The notes: a model not told the origin generated them from the sequence alone. Counted from the stretch's first letter, positions 1 through 8,539 are shown. The stretch is 64,000 nt of DNA from an uncultured delta proteobacterium (GCA_947259215.1 CAMYLJ010000027.1:1-64000), one strand, 5' to 3'. Program-made: numbers and translations.

Positions 1-9
1 GAGCGAGCT

Positions 10-34
10 CCCAGAGGCCCTCGCGGCCTCTGGG
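10..34. terminator. Perfect 10-bp hairpin, possible terminator
   Basis: The arms CCCAGAGGCC (10-19) and GGCCTCTGGG (25-34) pair perfectly around a 5-nt loop. No T-tract follows on either strand, so an intrinsic terminator is only a guess. The rest of 1-211 holds no coding region I can support. Confidence 0.3.
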
Positions 35-211
35 CTGCGATTCTACTGCGACGCGGGTCAGCAGATGAAGGAAAAGCGTTCGGGCCTCCCGCTCGCGGCC
101 GGCCGTGTTCGTGCCGCGGGGGTTGCCGGACTGCCCCGCTGCCCCTTGGAGCCTACTTGCAGGCGGAAAGAGAAACGCCTGAGAGCGATGCCCCCGGGCG
201 TTTCATGCGTG

Positions 212-256
212 TGGTAGCGGGGGAGGGATTCGAACCCCCGACCTCCGGGTTATGAG
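212..256 (-). repeat. Truncated copy of tRNA-fMet 3' half (putative att site)
   Basis: This 45-bp block is identical to 2734-2778, the 3' half of the initiator tRNA from the anticodon loop through the encoded CCA. Identity stops abruptly on both sides. The 5' half of the tRNA is missing, so this is not a functional tRNA. Integrative elements that use a tRNA 3' end leave exactly this pair: one intact tRNA and one 3' fragment. It is therefore read as the distal attachment site of an island spanning to 2778. Confidence 0.7.
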
Positions 257-578
257 GGCGGACCCGAGGTCGGAGATTCTCTTTGATTCTAGTGATGTTG
301 CGGACTTAGGTCCGACTTCTGTTTGAGCTGGATTGAGCTCGTCCGAGCAAATCCCCCACAGAGTCCCCACACGTCCATCGGGGTCGTCGTCGCTGGCGCG
401 GTTGTCCGCCGCGCCACCGGCCAGATGCGCGCGAAGAGGCCGCGCAGGATCACCGGATCGCCCTCGCAGCCGGCCCGGAGGACGGCCTTGGCGAAGTGGT
501 CAACTCCAAACGACCACGCCCCGCCGAAGCGGGACGCGTCGAAGGTTGAATGATGACGTGGAGAGGCGCCGTCAGGTG
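257..578 (-). other. Island end: possible recombinase arm repeats and a coding-like remnant
   Basis: No complete gene is supported here. Just inside the putative att site are a small hairpin (CGGAC at 301-305 with GTCCG at 310-314) and two direct copies of CCCCACA (354-360 and 365-371), spaced 11 bp. Short direct repeats next to a tRNA attachment core are typical of integrase arm sites, but that reading is inference. On the minus strand a frame open from about 555 down to about 297 has high-GC third positions and lacks a clear start or Shine-Dalgarno. It could be the tail of a decayed gene. I do not recognise the peptide. Confidence 0.3.
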
Positions 579-2084
579 CTACGGAACGGCGCGGACTTTC
601 TCGGCGAAGGCGTCCGCCATCTGCTCGACCTTGTCTCCGATCATCTGGGGATCCATGCCCGGATCCGGCACGCCCTTCTTGGCCGCCTTCTGGAGCGCCT
701 TGGCCACCTGGGCCTCGAACTGCTCACGGGCCTTCTTCCGGCGCGCCTCCAGCCGTTCAAGCTTCGGCTTGCCCGCATGTCCGCTGTCCGCCTGGAGCCG
801 CTTCGCACACAGCTTGGCCGCTGCGGCCAGGATGGCGGCACGGAGTTTGTTCTCATGCGGTCCCGCCTGGCCCGGCATCCAGCCGCCAAGGATGTCGTCG
901 CGAATCCCCTGCATCGGCTGGAGGAAGGCCGCGTCGAGGAAGTCCGGAACTGGGTCCTCCAAGCGGCAGCTCTGGCCTCTGCGAAGGGCCTTCTGGATCG
1001 CCTTGTCGTGGCTCGAGGCGAGCTTCGATTCGTGCTTCGCCAGGCACGCATTGAGCCAGTCCTGGGCCGGATCCTTCGCCGGATTCTTGACGTAGCTCCT
1101 CCAGCAGCGGAAGGCGGCATTGCCGAACTCCGCACCCCGCTTCATCTGCTCGGCCGCACAGCGGGATTCCGAGGCGAGAAGGGCGACCCCTTCGGAGGCG
1201 TCCGCCGGGTCGCTACAGCCTGGATCGGCCGTGTCCACCAACGCGTTGTTGTTGTTGTCGACGCCGTCGTCACAGGCGACGGTGGCATTGGTCTCGGTCG
1301 AATCCGTCGGACCCGCGCAGCCGGGGTCGGCCGCGTCGATGAGGCTGTCGCTGTCGTTATCCGCACCGTCATCGCAGACCAGGGCGGGATCGGTCTCGGT
1401 AGGATCGCTCGGACCCGAGCAGCCCGGATCCGCGGCGTCCATGAAGCCGTCGCCGTCGTTGTCGATGCCGTCGTCGCACTCGGGGGAGCCGCCCCCGCAG
1501 CTCCCGGGGGGCGTGGCGGGCCCGGCGTCCTTGCCGAAGTCCGCTGTCCAGAATTGGGGCTGCACGGCGACACCATATGGGTCGAGGACGCAGAGGTCGG
1601 GGCCGATCGCATGGCCGATCCCGACGTGTCGGGCAGTGGCGTTGAGCAGGATGCCCCGATGGGGCGTGGAGGCCATCCAAGCGCTCACGATCTGGCTCGG
1701 GCTGACCTGGCCCGCTCCCACGGCCTCCTGGCCCGGATTCGGGTAGCCCGCGTCGAGCATCCGCTGGTTCTTGCTGGAGCCGTCCGATCCCGTGTGACTC
1801 AGGAAGCAGCCGTCCCGCATGTCGTCGCTGTGACGCACTGCGGACTCCATCAGGCGCCCATCGAGCTCGACCGGTGCGAGGTTGTTCGCGGCGCGCTGCT
1901 GGTTGATCAGATCGAGGACCTCCAGCTCCTCGTTCGTCGGCAGCGGGCACGGGGTCTGGCCCTGGGCGGGCGCGGCGAGAAGCGCCAACCCCAGCAGCGC
2001 GATCGCGACTCGCGGTCGGGGAATCCTCGCGAAGCGCCCGCAAGGCGCGCCAGGCGCCTGTGATCGATGCTCAGCCCGACCCAT
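579..2084 (-). CDS. Secreted CAP/SCP-domain protein with calcium-type repeats
   Basis: Predicted 501-aa exported protein. After a long basic N-terminus comes a hydrophobic signal segment ending near AAPAQG. Next is a CAP (cysteine-rich secretory/SCP) domain, visible as LINQQRAANNLAPVELD, HSDDMRDGC and SHTGSDGSS. Three exact-length 34-aa repeats with a CDDGxDNDGDG core follow, resembling thrombospondin-type-3 calcium loops. The C-terminal 200 residues are basic and helical with no recognised domain. ATG at 2084 is preferred over an upstream ATG at 2141 because GAGGCGAGGG lies just before it. It sits alone inside the putative tRNA island, divergent from the gene at 2334. CAP domains in bacteria are extracellular and of varied function, so no activity is assigned. 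Confidence 0.75.
   Translation of the reverse strand: MGRAEHRSQAPGAPCGRFARIPRPRVAIALLGLALLAAPAQGQTPCPLPTNEELEVLDLINQQRAANNLAPVELDGRLMESAVRHSDDMRDGCFLSHTGSDGSSKNQRMLDAGYPNPGQEAVGAGQVSPSQIVSAWMASTPHRGILLNATARHVGIGHAIGPDLCVLDPYGVAVQPQFWTADFGKDAGPATPPGSCGGGSPECDDGIDNDGDGFMDAADPGCSGPSDPTETDPALVCDDGADNDSDSLIDAADPGCAGPTDSTETNATVACDDGVDNNNNALVDTADPGCSDPADASEGVALLASESRCAAEQMKRGAEFGNAAFRCWRSYVKNPAKDPAQDWLNACLAKHESKLASSHDKAIQKALRRGQSCRLEDPVPDFLDAAFLQPMQGIRDDILGGWMPGQAGPHENKLRAAILAAAAKLCAKRLQADSGHAGKPKLERLEARRKKAREQFEAQVAKALQKAAKKGVPDPGMDPQMIGDKVEQMADAFAEKVRAVP
1173..1478 (-). repeat. Three in-gene 102-bp repeats (34 aa, Asp-rich)
   Basis: Three tandem units of 102 bp inside the CAP protein gene; the first Cys codons of successive units lie exactly 102 nt apart (1272, 1374, 1476). 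Each unit encodes CDDG-x-DN and ADPGC, the pattern of calcium-binding thrombospondin-3-like loops. The third unit has NNNN where the others have acidic DGDG or DSDS, so its calcium binding may be weaker. Confidence 0.75.
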
Positions 2085-2333
2085 GCCCTCGCCTCGACGC
2101 AAAGCCCTTCCCCCCGGGAGGGCTCCGGTGTCTCGGAACACCGCGATATCTCGAGGGTTTCATCGATCCGAGCCGCGTGGGATTCTGTGACCTAGACCAC
2201 CAACAGGCCGGACGGCAGCGCGCCAGCGCATCGGGACGCCCCGGCCCCGGGGGGGCCTTCTCCGGTTTCGCCCCGCCACCCCTCCTTGCTGCTCCCCCGT
2301 CGGCCGGGGTGCGCCACAGAAGTGAGCCAGAGC

Positions 2334-2678
2334 ATGACTGGCCGATCTCCCGTGAACCTCTATAACGACTTCGACATCGCGCCGGAAGTTCGGGACCGCA
2401 TCCGCAAGACCTACGACGGCCCGTTGGCGCTCGCCCAGGACTACATGGTCTTCAACGTCACGAAGGGCGACGTGCGGGTCCGGACGTCCGCGGTGGACGA
2501 GGACATCCTTCCGCCGCCGGCGCTCAAGAAGAAGAACGCCCCGGATACGTCGAAGATGATCCTGTTCTCCGACTTCACGTCATCGGGCAATGTCGACTTC
2601 AAGGACATCGTCCAGGGTGTCTACGACGAGGTCAACGAGAGGTACGGAACGGACTACCAACCGAGGTTCCAGGACTAG
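2334..2678 (+). CDS. Hypothetical protein, 114 aa
   Basis: I do not recognise this family. The product is soluble and mixed-charge, with no signal peptide or membrane segment. It has a proline stretch (DILPPPALKKK) in the middle and an acidic, aromatic C-terminus. ATG at 2334 is chosen over an in-frame start at 2286 because the intervening residues look non-coding and a weak AAGTGAG lies upstream. It is the only other gene in the putative island, divergent from the CAP-domain gene, with a hairpin terminator 17 nt after its stop. Codon use matches its neighbours, which suggests a real, expressed gene. Confidence 0.6.
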   Translation: MTGRSPVNLYNDFDIAPEVRDRIRKTYDGPLALAQDYMVFNVTKGDVRVRTSAVDEDILPPPALKKKNAPDTSKMILFSDFTSSGNVDFKDIVQGVYDEVNERYGTDYQPRFQD

Positions 2679-2694
2679 GCCAGCCCCGACGCAC

Positions 2695-2729
2695 GAAGCC
2701 CCCGGAGCCTGCGCGGCCCCGGGGGCTTC
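2695..2729. terminator. Hairpin between convergent gene and tRNA
   Basis: GAAGCCCCCGG (2695-2705) pairs perfectly with CCGGGGGCTTC (2719-2729) around a 13-nt loop. It lies between the plus-strand gene ending at 2678 and the minus-strand tRNA ending at 2734, so it probably acts in both directions. The T-tract is poor. Confidence 0.55.
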
Positions 2730-2733
2730 TGAT

Positions 2734-2810
<77 letters not shown>

Positions 2811-2908
2811 ACAAAATCGGTGCCGAGCGGGGGCGAACCTATTTCCTCGCCGGGGCGCTGTCAAGGAGCGTTTCCTGCGCGGGACTTGCCGGTGTAAGTA
2901 CTTGTTTT

Positions 2909-2927
2909 AGTGACATTTTTTGTCACT
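2909..2927. promoter_or_regulatory. Inverted repeat AGTGACA-N5-TGTCACT
   Basis: Perfect 7-bp arms around five T residues, in an AT-rich patch that is unusual here, 42 nt before the start codon at 2969. The position suits an operator or promoter-proximal hairpin for the DUF4124-type gene. The spacing (GTGA-N9-TCAC) does not fit the CRP or FNR consensus, so the regulator is unknown. Confidence 0.45.
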
Positions 2928-2968
2928 GGAGGCCACTTCCTGACATGGGACGGAAGGGAGGCTTCACG

Positions 2969-3550
2969 ATGAACCGGATTCACTACTCGGGCGCCCTGGT
3001 CGGCGCCGCACTCGCCCTGGCCCTGGCCGCGCCGGCAGAGGCGGGAAAAGTCTACTCCTGGCGCACGGACGACGGGGGCTATGCCTTCGCCGACGACCTG
3101 CGTCGCGTGCCCGAGCGCTACCGCGATCGCGTGGAGATGCGCGAGACCCGCTCGGTGCGGGAGTTCGAGCGCTTCACGCCCACGGACGACGTCGCGACGG
3201 ACGCCTACGCGGCCGGGCTCGAGAAGCGGCTCGAGGGCCTGCGCGCGCGGCAGGAGCACCTGCGCCGGGTGCTGGCGGCGCCCACCGGTCAGCGCGCCGC
3301 GGACGACACGGTGACGGTGCGCCTCTCCAGCAACGGGGAGCCCATCATCGACATCCCGCAGGGTGCGACCGGCGGTGCGGACCCGGTGGTGATCGAAAAG
3401 ATCATCGCCAAGCCCGACAACGACATCCGCACGCGCAGCAACACGGTGATCCGCCAGGGCGACGAGACCATCGCGATCGTCCGGCCCTACGACGCGGTCC
3501 CGACCCTGCGCTACCCGACGGAGTCGGAGCTCGAGGGCGACGACTTCTAG
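2969..3550 (+). CDS. Secreted DUF4124-type protein
   Basis: 193-aa exported protein. The signal peptide (ALVGAALALALAAPAEA) is followed at once by a DUF4124-like segment, KVYSWRTDDGGYAFADD. That family is small, periplasmic and found in many Proteobacteria with no known biochemical role. A charged helical middle (about residues 75-105) and a beta-rich tail follow. ATG at 2969 is chosen because AAGGGAGG lies 8 nt upstream and the signal peptide begins there; a longer in-frame opening back to 2774 would read through the tRNA. It is monocistronic and ends at a strong bidirectional hairpin. Confidence 0.7.
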   Translation: MNRIHYSGALVGAALALALAAPAEAGKVYSWRTDDGGYAFADDLRRVPERYRDRVEMRETRSVREFERFTPTDDVATDAYAAGLEKRLEGLRARQEHLRRVLAAPTGQRAADDTVTVRLSSNGEPIIDIPQGATGGADPVVIEKIIAKPDNDIRTRSNTVIRQGDETIAIVRPYDAVPTLRYPTESELEGDDF

Positions 3551-3573
3551 GCAACTCGCGGCGAGAGCCAGAT

Positions 3574-3616
3574 ACGACGGGGCGTCGGGAGCATGGCTCC
3601 CGGCGCCTCGTGTCGT
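3574..3616. terminator. Strong bidirectional hairpin terminator
   Basis: The core stem 3581-3592 pairs with 3596-3607 (12 bp, one G-U) around an ATG triloop. An outer ACGAC/GTCGT extends it, and TTTC follows on the plus strand. It separates the convergent genes ending at 3550 and 3638. Confidence 0.65.
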
Positions 3617-3637
3617 TTCGGGGCTGGGCGCTGCGGG

Positions 3638-4054
3638 CTACTCGCGCAGCCAGCCGGGCAGGGCGCCGGCCTGGCGCGCCTCCTCCGGCAGCCCTTCCTC
3701 GAGGTAGGCGATGGCCTCCTCCAGGGCGCGGTGGGCGGCGTCGCGCTCGGCGGCGATGCCGCTGCGGGGCTCGCCGCGGGCCCGTCGCCGCTGGCGCAGG
3801 TTCTGGTACTCGTGCTCCGCCTCGGCGACGCGCTCCTGGGCCAGGTCCACGCGCTCGCGCGCGGCCTTCGCCTTGGCGCGCCAGTAGGCCTCGCGCTTCT
3901 CCGCGGGCGCTCCCGAGCCCGGGGGCTGTCCCAGCGCGTCCACCGGGTCCTGCTTGGCCGGAAGCGCGTCCTCGGCACCCGCGCCGGGCACCCACGCCAG
4001 CAGGCCGAGCGCCACCAGTCCCGCCGTGAGTGCTCCACCGATCCACGTCCTCAT
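3638..4054 (-). CDS. Secreted coiled-coil hypothetical protein
   Basis: 138 aa. An N-terminal signal peptide (GGALTAGLVALGLLAWVPGAGA) precedes a low-complexity linker. A charged helical segment of about 65 residues rich in Ala, Glu and Arg follows and probably forms a coiled coil; the C-terminus ends GWLRE. No family is recognised. GGAGG lies 7 nt before the ATG. The start codon overlaps the stop of the PilZ response-regulator gene by 4 nt (ATGA), so the two are translationally coupled and this protein may serve the same pathway. Confidence 0.6.
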   Translation of the reverse strand: MRTWIGGALTAGLVALGLLAWVPGAGAEDALPAKQDPVDALGQPPGSGAPAEKREAYWRAKAKAARERVDLAQERVAEAEHEYQNLRQRRRARGEPRSGIAAERDAAHRALEEAIAYLEEGLPEEARQAGALPGWLRE

Positions 4055-4767
4055 CCCACTGCCTCCACCGGCGGAAGCGCCGCGCGCTCGTGGACCCAGT
4101 CGTCCAGGTAGCGGGCGCTCTTGCCGTCCAATCCCAGAAACCGCAGGCCGACTCCCTGCGTCTCGCCGCCATCGTCGCGGTCGAGCCAGACCACCTCGGC
4201 CGTCGGGCGCACCGAGAGGCTCGTGTCCGGCAGGTCGAACTCGAGGCTCACCTCGTGGGAGAGCGCCAGCTCCTTGTGCGCCTCGATGAAGATCCCGCCC
4301 CGGGACACGTTGCGCGCGACGCCGTACCAGTCGGCGTGCCCGTCGTCGATCCGGACCCGGGCGCGGAAGGGCGCCCGCGGCAGGCCGCGCACCGCGGCGA
4401 AGCGCAGGAAGCGCTGCACGGCCTCGATCAGGCTCGTGCGGTTGATGGGCTTCCCGATCACGTCGTCCGCGCCCGCGCGCAGGGCCTTGGCGCGGTCGTC
4501 GCCCCGGTCGCTCGAACAGAGCACCACCACGGGCGTCGGCGCCAGCTCCGGGTCGGCCTTCAGGGCGCGGCAGAGCGCCAGCCCGTCCATGTCCGGCATG
4601 AACTGGTCCACCAGGACCAGGTCGGGCCGCTCCCGCCGTGCCGTCCGGAGGCCCTCCTCGCCGCCCGCGGCGGTGATGACCCGCCCCGAACGCGCCAGGA
4701 AGAGCGACTCCAGCTCGCGGAACATGGGCGCGTCGTCCACGATCAGAATCTTGCGTTGGCTCTCCAC
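4051..4767 (-). CDS. Response regulator with C-terminal PilZ domain
   Basis: 238 aa. The N-terminal receiver domain (about 1-120) has the acid pair in LIVDDAP, the phospho-acceptor Asp in LVLVDQFMPDMDG, and the conserved Lys in IGKPINR. A PilZ domain (about 130-230) follows, with RVRIDDGHADWYGVARNVS then GGIF near its start. PilZ domains commonly bind cyclic di-GMP, and the second part of the motif here is S-RGG rather than the classical DxSxxG. The protein probably relays phosphorylation to a c-di-GMP-linked output. GTG start with GGGGGGAAGC just upstream. No histidine kinase is adjacent. Confidence 0.85.
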   Translation of the reverse strand: MESQRKILIVDDAPMFRELESLFLARSGRVITAAGGEEGLRTARRERPDLVLVDQFMPDMDGLALCRALKADPELAPTPVVVLCSSDRGDDRAKALRAGADDVIGKPINRTSLIEAVQRFLRFAAVRGLPRAPFRARVRIDDGHADWYGVARNVSRGGIFIEAHKELALSHEVSLEFDLPDTSLSVRPTAEVVWLDRDDGGETQGVGLRFLGLDGKSARYLDDWVHERAALPPVEAVG

Positions 4768-4801
4768 CCGCTTCCCCCCTCGGATGGCTCCCGTGGTCGC
4801 C

Positions 4802-5278
4802 CTAGCGGGCGGCTTGGGAGGGCGCCATGACGACCAGGGCGCTGCGCAGCTTCTCCAGATCCGGTGTCACGGTCCAGGCGCCGGTGGTGATGTCTCGCTT
4901 CCAGACCTGCCGTTCGCTCCAGCCGTAGGTGACCAGACGCGCCAGGTGGTACGCCTCGTACTTGACCAGGATCTCGGCCTCGGTCTGGAGCTCGTTGATG
5001 TCGGTGTCGATCACGTCGTAGTCGGCGAAGCGCACCTCGCTGAAGCCCTTGACCTCTTCCAGCCACTCCTCGCGCAGGTCCTCGGACACGAGGTACGCCG
5101 CGGAGCCGTACTCGCCCCAGCGCAGGAGGCGCACGTACTTCTTCTGCGAGTTCTCGAGCCGAGCCTTGTGACCGCGCACGTCGAGCCAGTCGCGGAATCC
5201 CAGGACCTGTGCGCAGCCGCTGGTGGCGAGCAGGGCCACGACGGCAAGACCGACGAGGATCGAACGAGGACGAACCAT
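4802..5278 (-). CDS. Lipoprotein of unknown function
   Basis: 158 aa with a clear lipoprotein signal: basic start, hydrophobic stretch and lipobox LLATSGC, so the mature protein is predicted to be membrane-anchored in the envelope. The mature part is an alpha/beta domain of about 130 residues that I do not recognise; its shape recalls the NTF2-like fold, but that is a guess. ATG at 5278 is preferred over an upstream ATG because GGGAGGGAAG precedes it directly. It lies upstream of the PilZ regulator in the same direction with a 34-nt gap, possibly one operon. Confidence 0.65.
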   Translation of the reverse strand: MVRPRSILVGLAVVALLATSGCAQVLGFRDWLDVRGHKARLENSQKKYVRLLRWGEYGSAAYLVSEDLREEWLEEVKGFSEVRFADYDVIDTDINELQTEAEILVKYEAYHLARLVTYGWSERQVWKRDITTGAWTVTPDLEKLRSALVVMAPSQAAR

Positions 5279-5380
5279 GCTTCCCTCCCAGGGCTCAGCC
5301 GGCGGCAAGCGGCCAGCAAAGCCCGCACGTGGCGTCCGCTTTCTCTATCGGCGCGGCCGGCCCGCGGCCTGAGGGCGCTG

Positions 5381-5389
5381 TGATACACT
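5381..5389 (+). promoter_or_regulatory. Extended -10 promoter for ROK gene
   Basis: TG-A-TACACT is an extended -10 element ending 22 nt before the TTG start at 5412. No good -35 is visible, as expected for an extended -10. Confidence 0.4.
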
Positions 5390-5411
5390 CGCGGTCGACC
5401 GCCCCAAGGGG

Positions 5412-6407
5412 TTGCTTCAAAAGGGGTTTTCCATTCGTCCGGCACTCGGGATCGACATCGGGGGAACCAAGGTGGCCTACTGCCTGGGTCGCCCCGACGG
5501 AACGCTCCTGGCCAGGCACCGGCGGCCCACCGAGCCGAGCGGCGACCCGGACCAGGACATCGCGCGCATGGGCGCGGACGCGCGCGCGCTGCTCGACGAG
5601 GCCGGCCTGGCGCCGGGCGATCTAGCGGGGGTGGGTGTGGCCGTGCCGGGCCCGCTGGATCCCGCGCGCGACCGCGTGATCGACCCGCCCAACATGCCCG
5701 GCTGGCACGACGTGAACGTGGTCGCGCGGCTGCGCGACGCGCTGCCGGGGGTGCCCATGGTGCTGGAGAACGACGCCAACGCCGCAGCCCTGGCCGAGGC
5801 GCGCTTCGGCGCAGGCAAGGGCTTCCGCAGCCTGGTCTACCTCACCATGTCGACGGGCGTCGGCGGCGGCATCGTGATGGACGGCAAGGTGCGGCACGGG
5901 CGCACGGTGAGCGCCGGCGAGGTGGGGCACATCCCGCTCGTCTGGGAGGGCGAGTCGTGCTTCTGCGGGCTCCGCGGCTGCGCCGAGGCGTACCTCGGTG
6001 GGCGCGCCTGGGCGCGACGTCTGGCCGGGGTGGCGCCGCCCGACGGGCGCGTGGCCGAGCTCGCGGGGGGGCGCGAGCACGCGACCCCGGTGCAGGTGGT
6101 CGAGGCCGCGAAGGAGGGCGACGCCTTCGCCCTGGCGGAGATCGAGCGCTTCAACCGCTACCTGGCCCAGACGCTCGTGGTGCTGACCTTCGTGCTCGAC
6201 CCGGACGCGATCGTGCTCGGTACCATCGTGGCCGCGGCGGGGGACGAGCTGGTGCTGGATCCGGTGCGGAGCCTGGTGCGGGAGCACGCCTGGGGGCGGA
6301 TCGCGGAGGGGCTCGAGCTGCGCGCCGCCTCGCTGGGGGAGGAGCTGCCGTACTACGCGGGCCTCTGCGTGGCGCTGGCGGCGTCGGATTCGTCCTCGAC
6401 CAGCTGA
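5412..6407 (+). CDS. ROK-family sugar kinase (glucokinase-like)
   Basis: 331 aa, the usual ROK length. The phosphate-binding loop GIDIGGTK is at residues 13-20 and the catalytic Asp lies in ENDANAA near 120. The zinc site is formed by GEVGHIPL (about 169) and CFCGLRGC (about 183-190), the CxCGxxGC signature of ROK proteins. No helix-turn-helix precedes it, so it is a kinase rather than a ROK repressor. ROK kinases phosphorylate glucose, N-acetyl sugars or mannose, and the substrate cannot be read here. TTG start with AAGGGG upstream. Its 3' end overlaps the convergent chemoreceptor gene by 55 nt. Confidence 0.85.
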   Translation: MLQKGFSIRPALGIDIGGTKVAYCLGRPDGTLLARHRRPTEPSGDPDQDIARMGADARALLDEAGLAPGDLAGVGVAVPGPLDPARDRVIDPPNMPGWHDVNVVARLRDALPGVPMVLENDANAAALAEARFGAGKGFRSLVYLTMSTGVGGGIVMDGKVRHGRTVSAGEVGHIPLVWEGESCFCGLRGCAEAYLGGRAWARRLAGVAPPDGRVAELAGGREHATPVQVVEAAKEGDAFALAEIERFNRYLAQTLVVLTFVLDPDAIVLGTIVAAAGDELVLDPVRSLVREHAWGRIAEGLELRAASLGEELPYYAGLCVALAASDSSSTS

Positions 6408-8539
6408 GCGTCTTCGACGGCGAAGCGGTCCTGGTCGCCGTGCCGGAAGCGGCTGATCTCGGTCTCGAGCGCGTGGGCGTCTCGCTGCAGCTGTCCGAAG
6501 ATCGTCACGATCTCGGGCACGCGCCCGCCGGTCTTCCGCGCCACCTCGAGCACGCGCTCCAGCGCCTCGACCACGGCCTCGCTGGCGCCCTGCTGGGTGC
6601 CCATGTTCTGGTGGATGGCGCGCATCATCTCGCCGATGGACGAGATCCCCTCGCTGATGAACGAGCTGGTCTCGCGCTGCTCTTCGGTCGAGCGCGCCAC
6701 CTGACGGCAGACGCCGAGGGCCGTCTCGGAGGTGTGGAGCATCTGCTCGCTGGCCCGGGACTGCTCGGACATGGCGTTGGAGATCTTCTGCACCATGGCG
6801 GAGGTGCGGTTGGCCGCCTCGGCCACGTGGTTGGAGTTCCGGCCCTGCTCGTGGGCGGCGCGCGTGATCTCGGAGACCCGCGCGTTGGCCTCGGCCGCCA
6901 GGCTGCGGATCCGCGACAGGGCGTCGCCGGCCTTCTGGGAGCGGTCGACCCCGTTCTCGACGGCGTTGATCCCCGCGGCCATCGCCTTCATGGCGTTGCG
7001 CGACTCCTCCTGCACGCTCGAGATGAGTCGCTCGATCTCCTGGGTGCTCATGGCGGTGCGCCGGGCCAGGGTCTTCACGTGGGTCGCGACCACGGCGAAG
7101 GCCTTGCCCTGCTCGCCGGCCTGGGCGGCGATGATGGCGGCGTTCAGCGACAGCAGGTTGGTCTCGTCGTTGATCTCGCCGATCACGGTCAGGATCTCGC
7201 CGATCTCCCCGATCCGCTGCACCAGCTGCTCCAGCACCTGGCGCGCGTCGTCGGTGAGGGTGCGGATCTCCTCGATGCCGTCGATCGTGGAGGCGACCGC
7301 CTCGGATCCCTCCTCGGCGCCCTGGGAGACGCGCTCGGTGAGCTCCGAGGCCTGGCGGACGTGGTCACCCACCTCCTGGATGGCGCGGTCCATCTGGGTC
7401 ATGGAGGCGGCGGTCTCCTCTGCCATCCGCTGCACCTCGTCGGCGCTCTCGGCCACCTGGCGGATGCTCGCGCCCATCTCCTGGCTCGAGGAGCTGGCCG
7501 ACTCGACGGCGTCGTTCAGCGAGCCGACGCTGCGCGCCACCTCGTCAACGGAGCTGGAGAGCTCGAGGGTGGACGACGACGCCTCCTCGGTGCTGCGGGA
7601 GAGGGTCTCGATCTCGCTGTTCACGGTGCGGATGGAGGAGTTCACCTTGGCCAGCAGGCTGGCAGTGTCCTCGGCGGACTCGACCTGGCTCTCGCTGCCC
7701 TCCTCGATCTCGTGCATGGCGGCGCCCAGGCGCTCGGTCACCGCATGCAGGCGGCCGGTGATGTCGACCACCCGGCCCGCCAGGCTGCCGAAGTTGCCCC
7801 ACATGGTGTTGAGCGCCTCGCCGAGCGCCTCGAACGCGCCCATGCCTTCGGGATCGACCCGGGCCGAGAGGTCGCCCGCGCCCATGCGTTCGAGCGCTCT
7901 CAGGATGCGTGCAATGGGCCGCAGCCCCTGGCGCAGCAGGAAGAAGTAGGCGATGCCGCCGGAGATCCCGGTGAAGATCAGCACCAGGAAGCTCGAGATC
8001 AGCATCTGGCGGAAGAGGGCCTGGTCCATGCGCGCGGTCGAGTAGCGCATGGCCAGGGTCGCCAGGAGCGGCGTCTCGCCGGTCTCCTCGTCGGTCTCGC
8101 CGAGGACCGGCCACACCAGCAGCAGGCTGGCGTTGCCCGCGAGCTCGTCGCCCGCGCTGTAGTGCCCCTGGCTGCGGCTCTCGGCGGCCACGCGGTGGTA
8201 CTGGCCCGCCGTGGTGCCCACGCTGGCGGCGTCGCTCGCCACCAGGATGCGACCCTCCGCGTCGGCGACCTCGATCTGCTGCAGGTCCGGGAGCTCGGCC
8301 GCGGACTTCACCAGACGCTCCGCCGTGCGCGCGTGTCCGCGCTGGAGCGCGGCCGAGAGCGAGACGGCCAGCGCGCGCGTGTCGGACATGGCGCGTCCGG
8401 CCAGCTCGTCGGTCAGGAGCTGGGTGGCGCCCTTGCCGAGGGTGTAGATCGCGACCGCCGCGGTGAGGAGGACGCCGCCCACGATGCCGATCACGATGTT
8501 GCGTCGGAACTCTTCCGCGGCGTTGGTGTTTCGGCCCAC
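6353..8539 (-). CDS. Methyl-accepting chemotaxis-type receptor
   Basis: 728 aa. One membrane helix near residues 15-34, a periplasmic sensor of about 145 residues without a recognised domain, a second helix near 180-203, a HAMP domain, then a long cytoplasmic coiled coil. The hairpin tip reads NDETNLLSLNAAIIAAQAGE. The canonical tip has E and R where this has I and Q (NAAIEAAR versus NAAIIAAQ). In E. coli Tsr those are E385 and R388, trimer-contact residues, so coupling to a standard CheA/CheW array is doubtful. No che genes are nearby. A GTG at 8545 is also possible, but 8539 has GGAGG at ideal spacing. Confidence 0.85.
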   Translation of the reverse strand: MGRNTNAAEEFRRNIVIGIVGGVLLTAAVAIYTLGKGATQLLTDELAGRAMSDTRALAVSLSAALQRGHARTAERLVKSAAELPDLQQIEVADAEGRILVASDAASVGTTAGQYHRVAAESRSQGHYSAGDELAGNASLLLVWPVLGETDEETGETPLLATLAMRYSTARMDQALFRQMLISSFLVLIFTGISGGIAYFFLLRQGLRPIARILRALERMGAGDLSARVDPEGMGAFEALGEALNTMWGNFGSLAGRVVDITGRLHAVTERLGAAMHEIEEGSESQVESAEDTASLLAKVNSSIRTVNSEIETLSRSTEEASSSTLELSSSVDEVARSVGSLNDAVESASSSSQEMGASIRQVAESADEVQRMAEETAASMTQMDRAIQEVGDHVRQASELTERVSQGAEEGSEAVASTIDGIEEIRTLTDDARQVLEQLVQRIGEIGEILTVIGEINDETNLLSLNAAIIAAQAGEQGKAFAVVATHVKTLARRTAMSTQEIERLISSVQEESRNAMKAMAAGINAVENGVDRSQKAGDALSRIRSLAAEANARVSEITRAAHEQGRNSNHVAEAANRTSAMVQKISNAMSEQSRASEQMLHTSETALGVCRQVARSTEEQRETSSFISEGISSIGEMMRAIHQNMGTQQGASEAVVEALERVLEVARKTGGRVPEIVTIFGQLQRDAHALETEISRFRHGDQDRFAVEDAQLVEDESDAASATQRPA

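Noticed and set aside
212-256. Second tRNA-Met gene
   Set aside because: Only the 3' half is present; the D arm and 5' acceptor strand are missing, so it is a fragment rather than a gene.
1173-1478. CRISPR-like array
   Set aside because: The 102-bp units are in frame, diverged, and encode calcium-loop-like peptide repeats; there are no short repeats with unique spacers and no cas genes.
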